Of a stretch of DNA of 64,000 nucleotides, positions 34,127 through 45,518 are shown in pieces (within the stretch, counting starts at the first letter, position 1; each line of letters opens with the position of its first letter). The notes below the pieces were generated by a model that saw only the letters and a list, made by a program, of their open reading frames with translations, searched no databases and had not been told where the DNA came from. A program made the translations under genes and the position numbers. The stretch is from Exophiala sp. HKRS030 (taxonomy: Eukaryota > Ascomycota > Eurotiomycetes > Chaetothyriales > Herpotrichiellaceae), in assembly GCA_023897205.1 (NCBI GenBank), contig JAHWDD010000008.1:682001-746000 (forward strand), written 5' to 3'.

Positions 34127-34727
34127 TTAGACAATTATCTCCTTCCGCACCAGAAGGTCATACGTTGGGGCTCTGTCCGGATCAAATTTCGCAGATGAAA
34201 AGCGGCCGTCCGCTTTCTTTTGGTTACAGTAGTCCATGGCAGTTTTGCGAATAGTATCCCACACAAGGACACATGTTCCGAGAGCCTTTTTGTCCTTGCT
34301 GACACGTTCTAGGGCTTCCTTCAGCCAGAAAACGCAATTCCAACCGTCCGTGCCGTCCCTCACAGGGGTTTGGCGCAAGATCGCATCAAGTCGAGCTGAA
34401 TCGTCAACCTTGCCAATCAAAACCCGCACCAGGAGCATGCTTGTTGGCCGTAGTGATACGGATTTTTTCTCAAACTCCCAACGTACGCAGTCCGAAGTGA
34501 CCTTTTCTTTTGCATGGTATCGTACACCTTTTTTCTCTCGTGTTTCGACCTTGGGGCCTACCATCAAAGCCCAGTGATAGCTGTACTTGGTACGGAGTAA
34601 TTACTCAACAATCTCTCAGAAATTTACCAAAATATTTGGACTGCACTTACGTGTCTTCAAGCCCTTGCATTTTAGGCTGACCTCCTCTCGCAAACAGACA
34701 AACATATAATCGGTCTTTATTAGACAT
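34127..34727 (-). CDS. DUF6914-type fungal protein
   Basis: Predicted 176 aa from two exons: 34651-34727 and 34127-34580. The 70-nt intron (34581-34650) has GTAAGT and ACAG. Exon 1 gives MSNKDRLYVCLFARGG then PKMQGLEDT, and splicing continues YHWALMVGPKVE. This reproduces the typical N-terminus of a widespread ascomycete family of unknown function. The body has RYHAKEK, SMLLVRVLIGKVDD, WNCVFWLKEAL and a basic C-terminal CNQKKADGRFS. A copy of the TACGGAGTA word (34591-34599) lies inside the intron. Small soluble protein, role unknown. Convergent with the APH-like gene with only 31 bp between stops. Confidence 0.85.
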
Positions 34728-36206
34728 GACTGTTTCGATCACGTCGATTGCCCTCTACTATCAGTGAAATATCTTCAATGGTGGGTTGTAGGTAAAGAGT
34801 TCGTTGGGAGAAGTCGTTTGCACAGTGTAGGTCATGCTACAATGGCAGAAGGACCGAAGGGCTTATCCTTAAGAGGGCTGCTGACGCCTGATGTGTTGTT
34901 CCAAACTTGCCCGGATAGTGGCTCTAATACGGTTTACCGTAAGAATGTTTGACAGAACAGAAGATCTGAGAATGGGGGCGCACTCCCCAAAAGGCAGGTG
35001 TCCTTTTGTAGAGAAGGGTCAACGCTGATGCAGGTCGGCCAAAGTGGTGGCCCAGATACTGTACAACGCAATGCGAGAGCACATGATCATTTTGAGAGAA
35101 GTGGTTCTCGTCTTTTTGCTTGATTTTAATTGTAGGATAAATATGGGATTACGTCACAGTGTTTATCTCGTGTGTGTCATCGTTGACACTCTCTTCGGCT
35201 CTGAAAAGTCAAGTCGAATTCCTAACGCTCGAGGAAACCAGAAGAAAAGAAACGAGGCTTGATTAAATATGCTGCAGTTACCAAGTATTTTTTTCATATC
35301 CGGATCTTCCAAATCGTGAGAGTTCCATTGCGATTCGAGAGTAACCAAGTGCCTACTTTAGAAGTCAGAGGGGCTACTCCGTAACAATAAGAGCTATCTA
35401 TCTACCTACGTGATACTCCGTAGGGAGTACGAGTATAGGAAAGCCATACAGATACTGTTGTACGAAGTACTCTTTGCTGAATCCAATACCTCTTCCAACT
35501 CTCTATGACCCCCTGGATTGCTCAAACATTGATGGTCAAAATTGTCAGGACTCTCTTGGAAAACTCCGTAGTCCTCGCATCGTTGTCAGAGATACTCCGT
35601 ACAGTACTTCTTACATCGCTTTTCAGGCTACAGAGTAGTCCAGTACCAGATCGCTGATCGCCAGTGCCTACAACTCCGTAAAAAGCTTACCTAAACCTAC
35701 CCAGAGACTGTATTTGTACCATGTAAAAGTGGCTTGGATGTCTTGTAACGGTTTCATCACTAAAAGCTCGGATCCCTTTGCTACTCGTCGAATGACAAGG
35801 AGCTTCCTTTGGATTGGCAATTCCCTTCTGCGCATCTCCTCACGAGACACCTTCATTTTTTGAGTCCCATGCGCCATCTGTTTTGTTCGATGTTCGATAT
35901 TCGATAACCATGTCCTCAACTCGACGACAACAACAACAGCAACGGCGATAAAAAGCCACCGTCGTCAACCATATATATACATCTCAATATATCATCACGC
36001 TGTGTTGCTTGTTTGCGCGCTCCACTACCTGGACATAAAACGACCTGGTGCCGTGAGGACCTTTTCGCTGGCCGAGGTTTCTCAAACACCACCACGATAC
36101 GAGACTTTGCTGTATTTAATGTCTCTGGCTTCTCTTGTTTTTCCTGTTCTCTGGCTCGTTCGCTCGTTTCTTCGTCACCGCGCATCCCTAGACGCCGTCA
36201 GCCATC
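34728..36206. other. promoter-side spacer with four TACTCCGTA-type words
   Basis: 1.5 kb between divergent genes. TACTCCGTA occurs at 35375, 35414 and 35593, with near copies around 35565 and 35670. A TATATATA stretch (about 35970) sits ~240 bp upstream of the MFS start and could be its TATA element. No gene supported. Confidence 0.55.
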
Positions 36207-37772
36207 ATGGGTAACCCGGCGCATCGCAAAATCAAGCAACGCGAGGGTGCCACTTCGACCTCGGCAACTCCCAACGGCGCCAGCGACAACAACGAAAGTC
36301 CAACATCATCATCATCGTCATCCGATCCCATGATGCGCCGGCAGTCTCCCGCACGGCGCACTCTGTCGCGCATCTCGACCACCTCCAGCTTGCCGTACAA
36401 GGTGTACAAACGGCGGTTTTTTGGCCTGGCGCAACTCGCGCTCCTCAACATTGTCGTGTCGTGGGACTGGATCGCGTTTGCGCCCGTCTCGTCGACGTCG
36501 GCGCAGTACTTCAACACGTCCGAGACCAACATCAACTGGGTGTCGACGGCGTTCCTGTTTGCGTTTTGCGTCACCACGCCCGCCACGTTTTGGGTGCTGC
36601 ACAAACACGGGCCCAAAGCCGCCATCGTCACCTCCGCGGCGTTGCTGCTCGTGGGCAACTGGGTCAAATACGGTGCGACCCGGGCCAACAACTTTGCCGG
36701 CGTCATGGTCGGGCAGTTGATCATCGGGTTCGCGCAACCCTTTGTGCTAGCCTCGCCCACCTCCTACAGCAACCTCTGGTTCAGCGCGGCGGGACGCACG
36801 ACTGCCACTGCTCTCGCGTCCCTCGCCAACCCGTTTGGCGCCGCGCTCGGTCAACTCATCTCGCCCTTTTGGGCCCACAAGCCGTCCGACATCCCCAACA
36901 TGGTTTTGTACATCAGCATCATCTCGTCGGTGGCGTGCGTGCCGGCCTTTTTCATCCCCGCGAAACCACCAACGCCGCCTTCGGCGGGCAGCAACACCGA
37001 CCACATGGACCGCGCGTCTCTCACGCATGACCTGAAGACACTCGTCCACAGCGTCGAGTTCTACCTCATGTTTATTCCGTTCATTGTGTATGTCGGCTTC
37101 TTCAACGCCTTTTCCAGCCTCCTCAATCAGATCCTAGAGCCGTACGGGTTCAGCGAGACGGACGCCGGGATCGCAGGCGCCATTCTCATCGTCGTTGGTC
37201 TCGTGTGCGCCGCCGTCTCGTCGCCCATCATCGACCGCTACAAGTTTTACCTGTGGTACATCCGATGCGCCGTCCCGTTTTTGGCTGTGGGGTATTTGAT
37301 CATCATCTGGGCCCCGCAGACGCACTCGTTGGCCTACGTCGACGTGGTCTGCGCGATTTTGGGGGCTGCCAGCTTCGGTCTGGTGCCCGTCGTGCTCGAG
37401 TTCCTCGTCGAGACGCACTACCCTCTCGGTCCCGAGCTGGGGAGCAGTCTTTGCTGGTGCGGCGGGCAAATCTTGGGAGGCATCTTCATTGTCATTATGA
37501 ACGCGTGCAAGGACGACAGTAAAGGCGCGAGTCCGCCTTCCAACATGAAGCGTGCATTGATCTTCCAGGCGGTGCTAGCAATCGCCGTCACTCCCTTGCC
37601 TTTGTGTCTGGGTCTGTTTGGACGTCGTGCGAGGGTGAGGAGGTTGAGGTGGGAAGCTGATCAAAATCCCGAAGGTGGTGGTCACGTCGAGCAGATTGTC
37701 TCGGTGCAAGAGGGGGATGAACAACCTCAGCATGTCGAGGTCGAACCGACCATGCCGGCGAGGGGTGTATGA
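36207..37772 (+). CDS. MFS transporter, FLVCR/DIRC2-like
   Basis: Intronless 521-aa integral membrane protein, ATG at 36207. After a Ser-rich cytosolic N-terminus (~70 residues) there are about 12 hydrophobic segments. The first begins FFGLAQLALLNIVVSWDWIAF and is followed by ETNINWVSTAFLFAFCVTTP, the pattern of the feline-leukaemia-virus-subgroup-C-receptor-like branch of the major facilitator superfamily. GQLIIGFAQPFVLASPTSY and WFSAAGRTTATALASLANPFGAALGQL match the conserved TM4-5 region, and RKRR-like basic residues precede the C-terminal tail. Animal relatives move heme, choline or ethanolamine; fungal substrates are unknown. No missing segments seen. Confidence 0.9.
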   Translation: MGNPAHRKIKQREGATSTSATPNGASDNNESPTSSSSSSDPMMRRQSPARRTLSRISTTSSLPYKVYKRRFFGLAQLALLNIVVSWDWIAFAPVSSTSAQYFNTSETNINWVSTAFLFAFCVTTPATFWVLHKHGPKAAIVTSAALLLVGNWVKYGATRANNFAGVMVGQLIIGFAQPFVLASPTSYSNLWFSAAGRTTATALASLANPFGAALGQLISPFWAHKPSDIPNMVLYISIISSVACVPAFFIPAKPPTPPSAGSNTDHMDRASLTHDLKTLVHSVEFYLMFIPFIVYVGFFNAFSSLLNQILEPYGFSETDAGIAGAILIVVGLVCAAVSSPIIDRYKFYLWYIRCAVPFLAVGYLIIIWAPQTHSLAYVDVVCAILGAASFGLVPVVLEFLVETHYPLGPELGSSLCWCGGQILGGIFIVIMNACKDDSKGASPPSNMKRALIFQAVLAIAVTPLPLCLGLFGRRARVRRLRWEADQNPEGGGHVEQIVSVQEGDEQPQHVEVEPTMPARGV

Positions 37773-39323
37773 CATGATATGATATTTGTGACGTGACACA
37801 CTTGTCACCGCCTTTTGCTGTTGGGACACGGTCAACGTATGACAGAATGAGCGGAAAGAGATTGGAGAGGACGATAGGTATTTCGCACATCCACCTCTGC
37901 ATTACGCACAAGGCTACCTGAATAATTTAGTCCGATTTACTGTCCTTGTTAGTGTTTTGGTCCTCGTCATCCTCACTGTCCTTAAGAATGTCTCTTGACT
38001 TACCCGCATGTGGTCGGTTACCATTCAACTCATATTGAAACCAAAGGAATGGGACGAGAGGTTAGGAGGGGACATCACTGATATTTACCTGGTAAGGTAG
38101 CCTCGAGAGTGATGCAGAGGTTGGTGTGCGTTGCGTGGCACCTATCGCCATTGCATAGGTATATGTACATGCCTTGACTAGGTAAGTGAACATCACAACG
38201 AGTGTTTTGTGCCAGCACCGTTACTGTCACGTGGTTGCCCCGGAAGAATTGACAATGATGTACGGAGTAAGTCACTCGCTGTTTCCTCCGAGCCATCTGG
38301 AAAGGTACGATTCGCAAGCCTAACAAGCACGAACACGAACGGCGTCACGAACACCACCATAAGACTACCACCAGCGCCATGTGCATGCTCAACTCCGATC
38401 CACGTTTTCCTTTTCCGGACGGGTCGACCCTGCACAGCAACGGGGAGTCGACCAATATAACCGAGAATGGTTGGACGATCACGCACAATTTTGAAGAAAA
38501 GGAACGAGGATCAGACCAAGGTGGAGGACAACAACTGCATGACGGTGATGATGCCCGACATGCCTACGAGTACGTCCGGTATCGCGACGATGGTCAGGCC
38601 TATGTACGAGCTCCCCGACGCAACCCAGTCATTGACCAGATTCAAGCAGGTCGATATTGTCCTGACCCAACAATCTGTTCCAACGATGAACGCCCACGGC
38701 CTTGAGGTGGCTCTTTTATTACCTGGAAGGTCAGCTTGCCAATGGCATTGTAGAAGAGAAGGTAGATAGGAAATAGATATTATCCTGATGACAGACTTGT
38801 CTCTACACCGTTCATTCTCGATGTGTAGTTTTGGCACGTAGATACTCGTAAGTCTGTCGCTAAGAAAGGTTCTTCTGGTTCAGTTGCAGATATTTTGTTC
38901 AATGATTTCTCTTTTGTTTTGCAGTAGTTTATGGATCGTTCGGGTGTTGGAGACGAGGTCATATATGTCAGACATGTCTAGCGGAAGAACTCTCCATCTT
39001 TGTGCCAGATGGTATGCGTTTTCTAGTCATGAAGATGTTGAGTGTAATACTGTGCGCCGCGGAAAAATGGTCCTACAGTAACAGCCTCCGAAAGAGGGTT
39101 TTTGGGAGGGGGGGAGAAGCTGGTATTTCTCAGGACCTCACGACAATAGATGTCTCATGGACGAAAATCACTATTGGTACACGAGGAACAAGAACTAGTG
39201 TGGAGGGCTGCGCGACTCAGTGACTGACCGAATCTATCTTCTCTCACCCATCGTTTCGAGCAGTGCAATAGGACGAGACAATTTTGAGTGTGTATATATG
39301 TGTATATATATGTATATGTGTAT

Positions 39324-39325
<2 letters not shown>

Positions 39326-39358
<33 letters not shown>
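39326..39358. repeat. (GT)n microsatellite
   Basis: About 16 GT units, preceded by a TA-rich TGTATATATA stretch. Confidence 0.9.
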
Positions 39359-39359
<1 letters not shown>

Positions 39360-39489
39360 TGTTTGTCTGGTTTTCTAGGGCTCGTCAGATGGTGCATACG
39401 GTAAATATATCTGGAAGTTTTCGAGTTTCAGCGAGTTTCAGCGAGTTCCGGGGTAATTCGAGTGCTCACGGTGAGTAATAATAACAGTA

Positions 39490-39494
39490 GAGAG

Positions 39495-39530
<36 letters not shown>
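39490..39530. repeat. (GA)n microsatellite
   Basis: About 17 GA units with one GAAA interruption near the left end. Confidence 0.9.
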
Positions 39531-39532
<2 letters not shown>

Positions 39533-39968
39533 ACTTGTCACATGTTGTGCTTTGATTGCTTGTTCCATGTCTCATTACAGAGTATCAATTAATTTACTGA
39601 GAATGTGATGGTCGGTCTTCCACTCGCATCAAGTCAATTTTCTGCCATCAGTACTGCACATTTTCAAGTTTGCACCAGCACCAAGTCTCCCTTTGATGAT
39701 GAGTAGTTCTCCGTCTCCCTCTGTTTGACTTATCATTTGTTAAGAGGCAATACATACGGCAACCAAAGCTACATACGACTGTTTGGATAGCTAGCCCAAT
39801 GCTTTCTAGACCCCAACACCAACTCTTTTTTTTTTGTAAAAGTCCAACCCGCCGTTGTTATTCATTCTTTGCCAATCCCATATCTGTCGACGCGAGGTTT
39901 AAAATTGTAGAATGTCATCTGAAAAGGAATGCCGCCGGAGTTTTCACTCACTCACTCACTCTCTCTTT

Positions 39969-41906
39969 TCATGAGATGCCCGGAATATTCATATCTCCGC
40001 CTCCACGCAGGCAACTTCTGAATTCAGGCGGCATCCGCTTAAGCATGTCGGACTCGTACTCGGTCCACATCTTTCTCTTCTTCTTCTCCTCCTCATCCTC
40101 CTCGTCCTCGTCCTCGTCCTCGCTGTCGCTGTCGCTGTCGCTGTCACTCACGTCCATGACCGACGCTCTCTGGAACCACACCAAGCCGGGGAAACCAATC
40201 TCCCGTTCAAAGTCCAGACCCATCCGCTTGATGTTCGGCCGATAGTGCCACTCGGGGTCGACGACTTCGGTGGGGGGGACGTCCGATCCCGGGCCACCAC
40301 CGACCGGGTCATAACTCGTCGAGGCCTCGACGCGGATGCAATCGACCTTCTTTCGACCTTGGGTCCGGACGGCCACGAACTTGGTCATGGTCCCCTCGTG
40401 GCGGTCACAGTCGCAGTAGCCACAAGGCTCGAGCGTCAGCGTGAACGGCTCGGTCCGGTCGTGTGCGATCAGTTGGAGCGTCGTGGCTTCGATGGGCCGC
40501 CGGGTGGCTGCCGCCGCGCCATTTCCTGCTTCTGCTCCTGCTGCTGCTGCTGCTGCTGGTCGTGGCCTCGAACGAAGAGGATGCGTCTGAATGGTGCTGA
40601 GCCAGATGTCACCGTACGCCTTGTTTCGAAATCGGCCCGTGTAATCTGTTAGTGGGAATGGTGTCGTCGTGGTAGACTGCCATGATGGGTTGCTGCTGCT
40701 GCTGCTGTTGTTGTTGTCGTCTGCAACGTCGGGATCATTGAGCAAATGTCCAACGCACGACGTTCGTGCTTCTTCTTTCACTTGCTCCAATGAAAGGCCA
40801 TCTAGCGGGCGGGCATTCGCGATCGCCTTTTGCAGAGGCTCCCAGTGGCCGAGCGAGGCGTGTGGGACGCCGAGGGATCGGTCGATGAGCTCCATGCACA
40901 GGACCTCCGCCACGTCCTCGGCGCCGGCACTGTTGCCGAAGATGACGATCCCGAACGGCTCCTCGACGTCGGGCACGAGCATTGCGCGGCCCGTGCGACC
41001 GTCTTGGTACAAGACGCGACGCCCACGGTACTCTCGGACGTTCCAGCCGAGGGAGAAGGCGTCGTGGCCCGAGTGGGGGCGTTGTCTGGCGTTGTTGTTC
41101 TTCGTGCGCGGCTCCATGAGGGCCGCATACATCTCGGGGCACTCGAAGAGCGCGGGGTCGCGGGCGAGGTTGGCACGCAGCCACCTGGCATAGTCCTCGG
41201 TCGAGCTCTGCATCATGCTGGCGCCTTGACATTCCGGCTTGTCGGGGGTGTCCTCCGGTGTGAAGGTGGAGGTGTTGCACAGCCACGCGTATTGCCCGGC
41301 GCGGCGTTGCCGTTTGGCGGCGGGCACGGCGTCGGGCTGGACATACGTCGACTTCATTCCGAGCGGTTCGAGGACGTTCGCGGTCAGGTACGACGCGAAC
41401 TTCTCCCCTGAGACAGCTTCGATCAAGAACGACGCCGTCGTGTACATCGGGTTGCTGTAGGCGTCCCGTCTGGTCCCGGGCGTCAGGTGACAAACTTTTG
41501 CCGCGACCGAGATGGGGGTGTCTGGCTTCCTCGCCGTCCAATCCATCAGGCTGAACGCATGGTTCGGGATGCCGGTGTTGTGACTCAGGAGGTCCTGAAC
41601 CGTGGCCTCGACCTCGTTTTGGAGGCGAAAGGCGGGGAGGATGCTTCGAACGGGAGTGGTCCATTCCAGGCGGCCCTTGGCAACCAGTGTCGCCGCGGCA
41701 GCAGCAGTCAGGCACTTGCTGGCCGATGAGGACTCGAAGATGGTCCGAGATGTCACTCCTCGGCGGCCCTCGATGTCGGCTCGGCCGAACCCTTTGGAAA
41801 CGGTCTTTTCGGCGGTGGTCGTCGAGACGCTGATGCCCGGGACGTGGAATGTGTTCATGAGATGTTCCGCACGGCCTTCAAATTCGTTCGTGAGGATGTA
41901 GTCCAT
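39969..41906 (-). CDS. beta-lactamase-fold serine hydrolase with acidic C-terminal tail
   Basis: Intronless 645-aa protein of the class C beta-lactamase/penicillin-binding-protein-like esterase family. I take the ATG at 41906, which directly precedes DYILTNEFEGRAEHLM; upstream open sequence reads like 5' leader. The SxxK nucleophile motif is S61-A-S-K64 and the second motif is Y150-S-N152. Conserved VQDLLSHNTGIPNH and FLIEAVSGEKFASYLTANVLEPLGM support the fold. At the expected third (H/K-x-G) position the sequence reads YQDGRTG. A lipocalin-like C-terminal region starts at YTGRFRNKAYGDIWLS. The last ~60 residues contain a long Asp/Glu/Ser run encoded by GTC/CTC repeats (about 40080-40145), then a KKKRK patch. 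Likely a cytosolic or nuclear esterase/peptidase; substrate unknown. Confidence 0.85.
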   Translation of the reverse strand: MDYILTNEFEGRAEHLMNTFHVPGISVSTTTAEKTVSKGFGRADIEGRRGVTSRTIFESSSASKCLTAAAAATLVAKGRLEWTTPVRSILPAFRLQNEVEATVQDLLSHNTGIPNHAFSLMDWTARKPDTPISVAAKVCHLTPGTRRDAYSNPMYTTASFLIEAVSGEKFASYLTANVLEPLGMKSTYVQPDAVPAAKRQRRAGQYAWLCNTSTFTPEDTPDKPECQGASMMQSSTEDYARWLRANLARDPALFECPEMYAALMEPRTKNNNARQRPHSGHDAFSLGWNVREYRGRRVLYQDGRTGRAMLVPDVEEPFGIVIFGNSAGAEDVAEVLCMELIDRSLGVPHASLGHWEPLQKAIANARPLDGLSLEQVKEEARTSCVGHLLNDPDVADDNNNSSSSSNPSWQSTTTTPFPLTDYTGRFRNKAYGDIWLSTIQTHPLRSRPRPAAAAAAGAEAGNGAAAATRRPIEATTLQLIAHDRTEPFTLTLEPCGYCDCDRHEGTMTKFVAVRTQGRKKVDCIRVEASTSYDPVGGGPGSDVPPTEVVDPEWHYRPNIKRMGLDFEREIGFPGLVWFQRASVMDVSDSDSDSDSEDEDEDEEDEEEKKKRKMWTEYESDMLKRMPPEFRSCLRGGGDMNIPGIS

Positions 41907-43982
41907 GTCGAATCTTGACGTGGCTTTCAGTGGTGCTGAAAAGGAAGACAAAAAACAACAGCAGTGAAGAGGCAATGTAGGATGAATAAGGGTGGCGTAG
42001 GTGACGCTCAGTAACGATGCAATGTAGTATCGAGTCAGCTGTACTGAACTGATGGAGGTGGCTTTTATGAGGATCTGTGACAATGAGTGTGAGCGGAACG
42101 TGTTGGGCGCTCGAGCGAAAAAGTCAGGCGATTTCGAGAGTTCTTTCCGAGCTGATGGTTCTGGACATGACCCTGGGGGCACCCGGCCTACTTATTTACC
42201 TTGACATTAACAGGATGGACCGACTTTTCGGACGTGATGCTCGAGGAGATGCCCAAACCCCCAGCCAGCCCTTGGACTCTTCTGACGCAGAAACAAGGTC
42301 GCACCCCTGCTGGGCCCTGGCGACTCATTTCCTGTCCGCCTCAGAGATGTGCGCCACCGTCGTCAAGACTCGAGAGCTTTCGACTGGCGAGTCGACGACC
42401 ACGGAATATCCTGCATGAAATACGAGATGTCGGTGCCTCACGACGACTTCTCGCATTTGAAGCCAAAACCGAACGCGTTAGCCCCGTGCTAGGGGTGTGA
42501 TAAGGCTGGGGGACGGGGACAGGGACTTCGACGCTGCTGGGGATCGCAAGACAAGGCACTTGTACTCCGTATTGGACCACGTACTATTAATCCATGTGCC
42601 TTGGTGCATCAAACCTGACTTTCCACTTGACCCCCGAATAAGCAAGCCACTGATGTGCCAAACGGCGTTTTCGACGGATCCTATCAGGATCGACGGCGAG
42701 GCGGACTAGCCCTTCCGGCCGTTTGAGTCCACGCGAAACCCAGGCGAGCGCCGGTAATCCAGGCCACCTTTTCAGAGTGCCGGATACGGATAAGTTCGGT
42801 CACTCATAAAGTGAAAGGCCTGAAAACGTGGGAGTACTCCATTGTAAACAAGATACAGTGCGTTATAGAGCTTGTAGATTCAGCGGGAAACTGGGACGGC
42901 AGAGAGTCTTCGATGTACGGTGTAGGGCGTGGGGCTCGATGCATGCCCTCCCGGCCGTCTTGCTGCCCGATACCCAAGAGAGTCGCTTTTGATTGGTTCA
43001 CGGTGACAGAGCGAATTCGCCTCACTCTATGTCTCTCCCCATGTCGATTGTTCATCCCAAGCACGTACTGTATGTACGGAGTACCGGGGAAGAGGTGTTA
43101 GCGTCCGGGTAGCATCAATCTCTCAAGGGCGATCTCAAATTAGGGATAGTCTTGCACGCGCCCTCGCCAGGGGGTGAGGAGCAGGATCTGGGCTTTGGAT
43201 GTCTTGAGGCTGGGCGGGCGATGCTCGTATCGTACCTCTCTGCACCTCGTTACGAAACCCCGAGGCCAACATTCGCCGTTCCCCTCTTGCCACCCTCCTA
43301 ATTCGTCTCTTCTTGCGTCGATGGCAGCAGGGTTTTAGAGAGCGGTGTGCTTGCCCCCATCGAGATCGGGGGGCGGCGAGTCATCGTGAGGTATCACAGA
43401 CAAAGTTCGGCTCATGAAGAAGCGAAGACCACCGGGGCCGGCAGCAGGACGCGCTCAATCAACCACATCCTGGCCGATCCTGCACAGCAGGAAGGCTCTA
43501 CAAATGTCTCACTTCGGACCCTCGAAAGTCGGCGTCAACGTGGCTTTTCTCGTATAGGCGTGTAGGGGGTATTTTTTGAAGCTGATTTACGGAGGGGCCT
43601 ACACGGCGTGATATCACCTGTCGCAGCCACGTCGAAATGAAGTTCCCACTCCTCCCGGAAACGTGTCGCGTGTGTGACCCCAGTGAAACGAAGCACGGGA
43701 GAGAGAAAGAGCCACTCAGAGAGCCAACACTCGGGATGTCTCTACGAGGACGAGGTACGCCGGTTTCAACAGAGATTGGCGTCTCTAGGGCACGCCTGAG
43801 CAGCCGTAATTTCCAGGTGAAAATACATGACTCCGACGACAGCCTGAGAGGTTCACATTGGTGCCTGGGGGCTTTATCAAGAGAGGGCAAGTTTGCAACA
43901 ATCAAGTCTGCGGGACGGTCCGTTTGATTGGAAGACCACCGTAAGTAGTTCTGGGTACTCCGTAGAGCTACGCCGTATCGTG
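41907..43982. other. intergenic
   Basis: 2.1 kb with TACTCCGTA/TACGGAGTA words at 42563, 43075 and 43956. Only short open frames with no recognisable protein character. Confidence 0.5.
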
Positions 43983-45518
43983 TCATCGCATTTCTACCAA
44001 CTCGTCCTTCCCAAGGAGCGAGGCCATGGGATCATCACCGGCCACTCGATTCCTCTTGTACGAGTCGAGTTCCTCTTCTGAGATGCCCGACTGGAGTTCT
44101 TGGAGGGTTCGCTTTTTCGCCTTTTGCGGTGCTGATTTCACCTTTGTCGACGGCGCAGACGCATTGTCGTTGTCGTTGTCGTTGTTGTCGTGCGTATGTT
44201 CGTTTCCCCAGCGCTCCGTATCATGATTCTCTTGCGCTTCAGCTTCAGCTTGAGCTTGCTCCTCCCCGGCCACATTACCCTCTAACAGGAGCGTCTCGCC
44301 GGTCCTTCGACCTCGAGCCTCCTCGAACGCCAGCAGGCCTGCTTCGCCCGTACAATAACTGTTCCTGACGGTGCTGTGGCAGCACGCGTAGCCCCACGTG
44401 AAGTCGTGCCACCAGCTGCCCCAGACGCTGGTGTGGTTGTTTACGAAGACATCTTCGGAGTATTTGGATTTGGGCGTCGTTCGTTCTTGGCCCTTGACGT
44501 GTCCCGACTCGTCGTACTCGACGTAGCGCTCGGAAGACAAGACCTGGGGCATCTTCTTGGACTGCGACGAGGCCTTGATGTGCTCGTCGCCGCCGTATCT
44601 GTCGAGCAGGGCCTTGCGAGCGGCAGCCTTCTTCTCGGCCGATTCTTGTGTCTGCTTCTTCCGGAGGATCTCACCCTCGGTCGGGTTCGCCTGGAGATGG
44701 AGTTTCTTCATGGTCGAGGCGCCGCCCCCGGACGTTTCTTGTGTTTCCCACGCGTAGCGCTGGGCTCGTTCGAACTCGGCGGCGTCGTCGGGGGCGGGGC
44801 GTACGAAGCCGTCTGAGACGTCAACCTCGCCGTCGTTGGACAGTTCAGGTGCCGCCGACTTGTCCATCGTCCGCGTCTTGGGGTCGTATCTGGCGGATTC
44901 CAAGTCTAGGTTCTTTAGGTAGTTGGCCGTGTCTTCGCGCAGGCGCAATTGCCGCGTCGAAGTGGGTTGTGAACGACCCATGTCCGTCTCTTCATCGTAT
45001 TTCGCATCTGCGTCATCGGCTTCGGCTCCGACGTCGACGTCGGAATTTGGCTTTGTCTCGTCGGGATGGTTGGCGTTTCTCTTGAGCGCTTCGAGATCTT
45101 CGTACTCCTGTACCACTGCGGCGTACTCGCGCGGGTCGTAGCCGTTCCATCGGTCTCGTTTGGCGTCCCAGCCCAGTTTTACGTCTTCTACCACTTCGTC
45201 CGCTTGTATGTCACTCCCTGTCCAGCGCGCGCCGGTCTTGCGAGGGCGAGAGAGGCATTCTTTCGTCTTGTGCGTCATGGCACCGCAGTTTTCGCAGGCG
45301 CCTTTGCGGAATTTCGTGGCGGCCGGCCCGGCCTTGCGCCCACGGTCGTACCATTTTGCTGTGTCGAGGGTATCTTTGGGCGCGGACTGTAGACGCTGAT
45401 GTTCGAGGTAATCGGCGTCCGAGCTCGTCTCTGCCCAGAAAGGTCGCTTGGAAATGAAGGAGGGAATGTATTCGTTGCGAGACTGGTTGGGGCCAGCCTG
45501 GGCTTTGTTGGACGACAT
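43983..45518 (-). CDS. SLU7: pre-mRNA-splicing factor SLU7
   Basis: Intronless 511-aa nuclear protein needed for 3' splice-site choice in the second transesterification step. Diagnostic features: N-terminal [14 protein letters not shown] and a CCHC zinc knuckle [15 protein letters not shown] (about residues 75-89). [18 protein letters not shown] and [16 protein letters not shown] follow, and an [12 protein letters not shown] segment comes later. Further on are [14 protein letters not shown] and [14 protein letters not shown] with GYACCHS, all hallmarks of the family. The C-terminal tail is Asn/Asp/Gln-rich (repetitive NDNDNDN) and basic. ATG at 45518 gives the expected short N-terminus. No damage seen. 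Confidence 0.96.
   Translation of the reverse strand: MSSNKAQAGPNQSRNEYIPSFISKRPFWAETSSDADYLEHQRLQSAPKDTLDTAKWYDRGRKAGPAATKFRKGACENCGAMTHKTKECLSRPRKTGARWTGSDIQADEVVEDVKLGWDAKRDRWNGYDPREYAAVVQEYEDLEALKRNANHPDETKPNSDVDVGAEADDADAKYDEETDMGRSQPTSTRQLRLREDTANYLKNLDLESARYDPKTRTMDKSAAPELSNDGEVDVSDGFVRPAPDDAAEFERAQRYAWETQETSGGGASTMKKLHLQANPTEGEILRKKQTQESAEKKAAARKALLDRYGGDEHIKASSQSKKMPQVLSSERYVEYDESGHVKGQERTTPKSKYSEDVFVNNHTSVWGSWWHDFTWGYACCHSTVRNSYCTGEAGLLAFEEARGRRTGETLLLEGNVAGEEQAQAEAEAQENHDTERWGNEHTHDNNDNDNDNASAPSTKVKSAPQKAKKRTLQELQSGISEEELDSYKRNRVAGDDPMASLLGKDELVEMR

Larger units (their letters stand above)
37773..39968. other. intergenic with microsatellites
   Basis: 2.2 kb between convergent genes. 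One TACGGAGTA (38261), a GT run and a GA run near 39.3-39.5 kb. Around 38.2-38.8 kb both strands stay open for about 100 codons; minus-strand peptides there are hydrophobic (e.g. GLTIVAIPDVLVGMSGIITV) and could be fragments of an old membrane-protein gene, but I could not connect them. Confidence 0.45.

Noticed and set aside
38193..38837. Possible membrane-protein gene
   Set aside because: Hydrophobic peptides appear in different frames and on both strands, with no splice pattern connecting them.
40735..41715. Long minus- and plus-strand frames overlapping the serine hydrolase
   Set aside because: Shadows of the GC-rich coding sequence; Arg/Pro/Ala-rich and without domain marks, whereas the hydrolase frame has SxxK and YxN.
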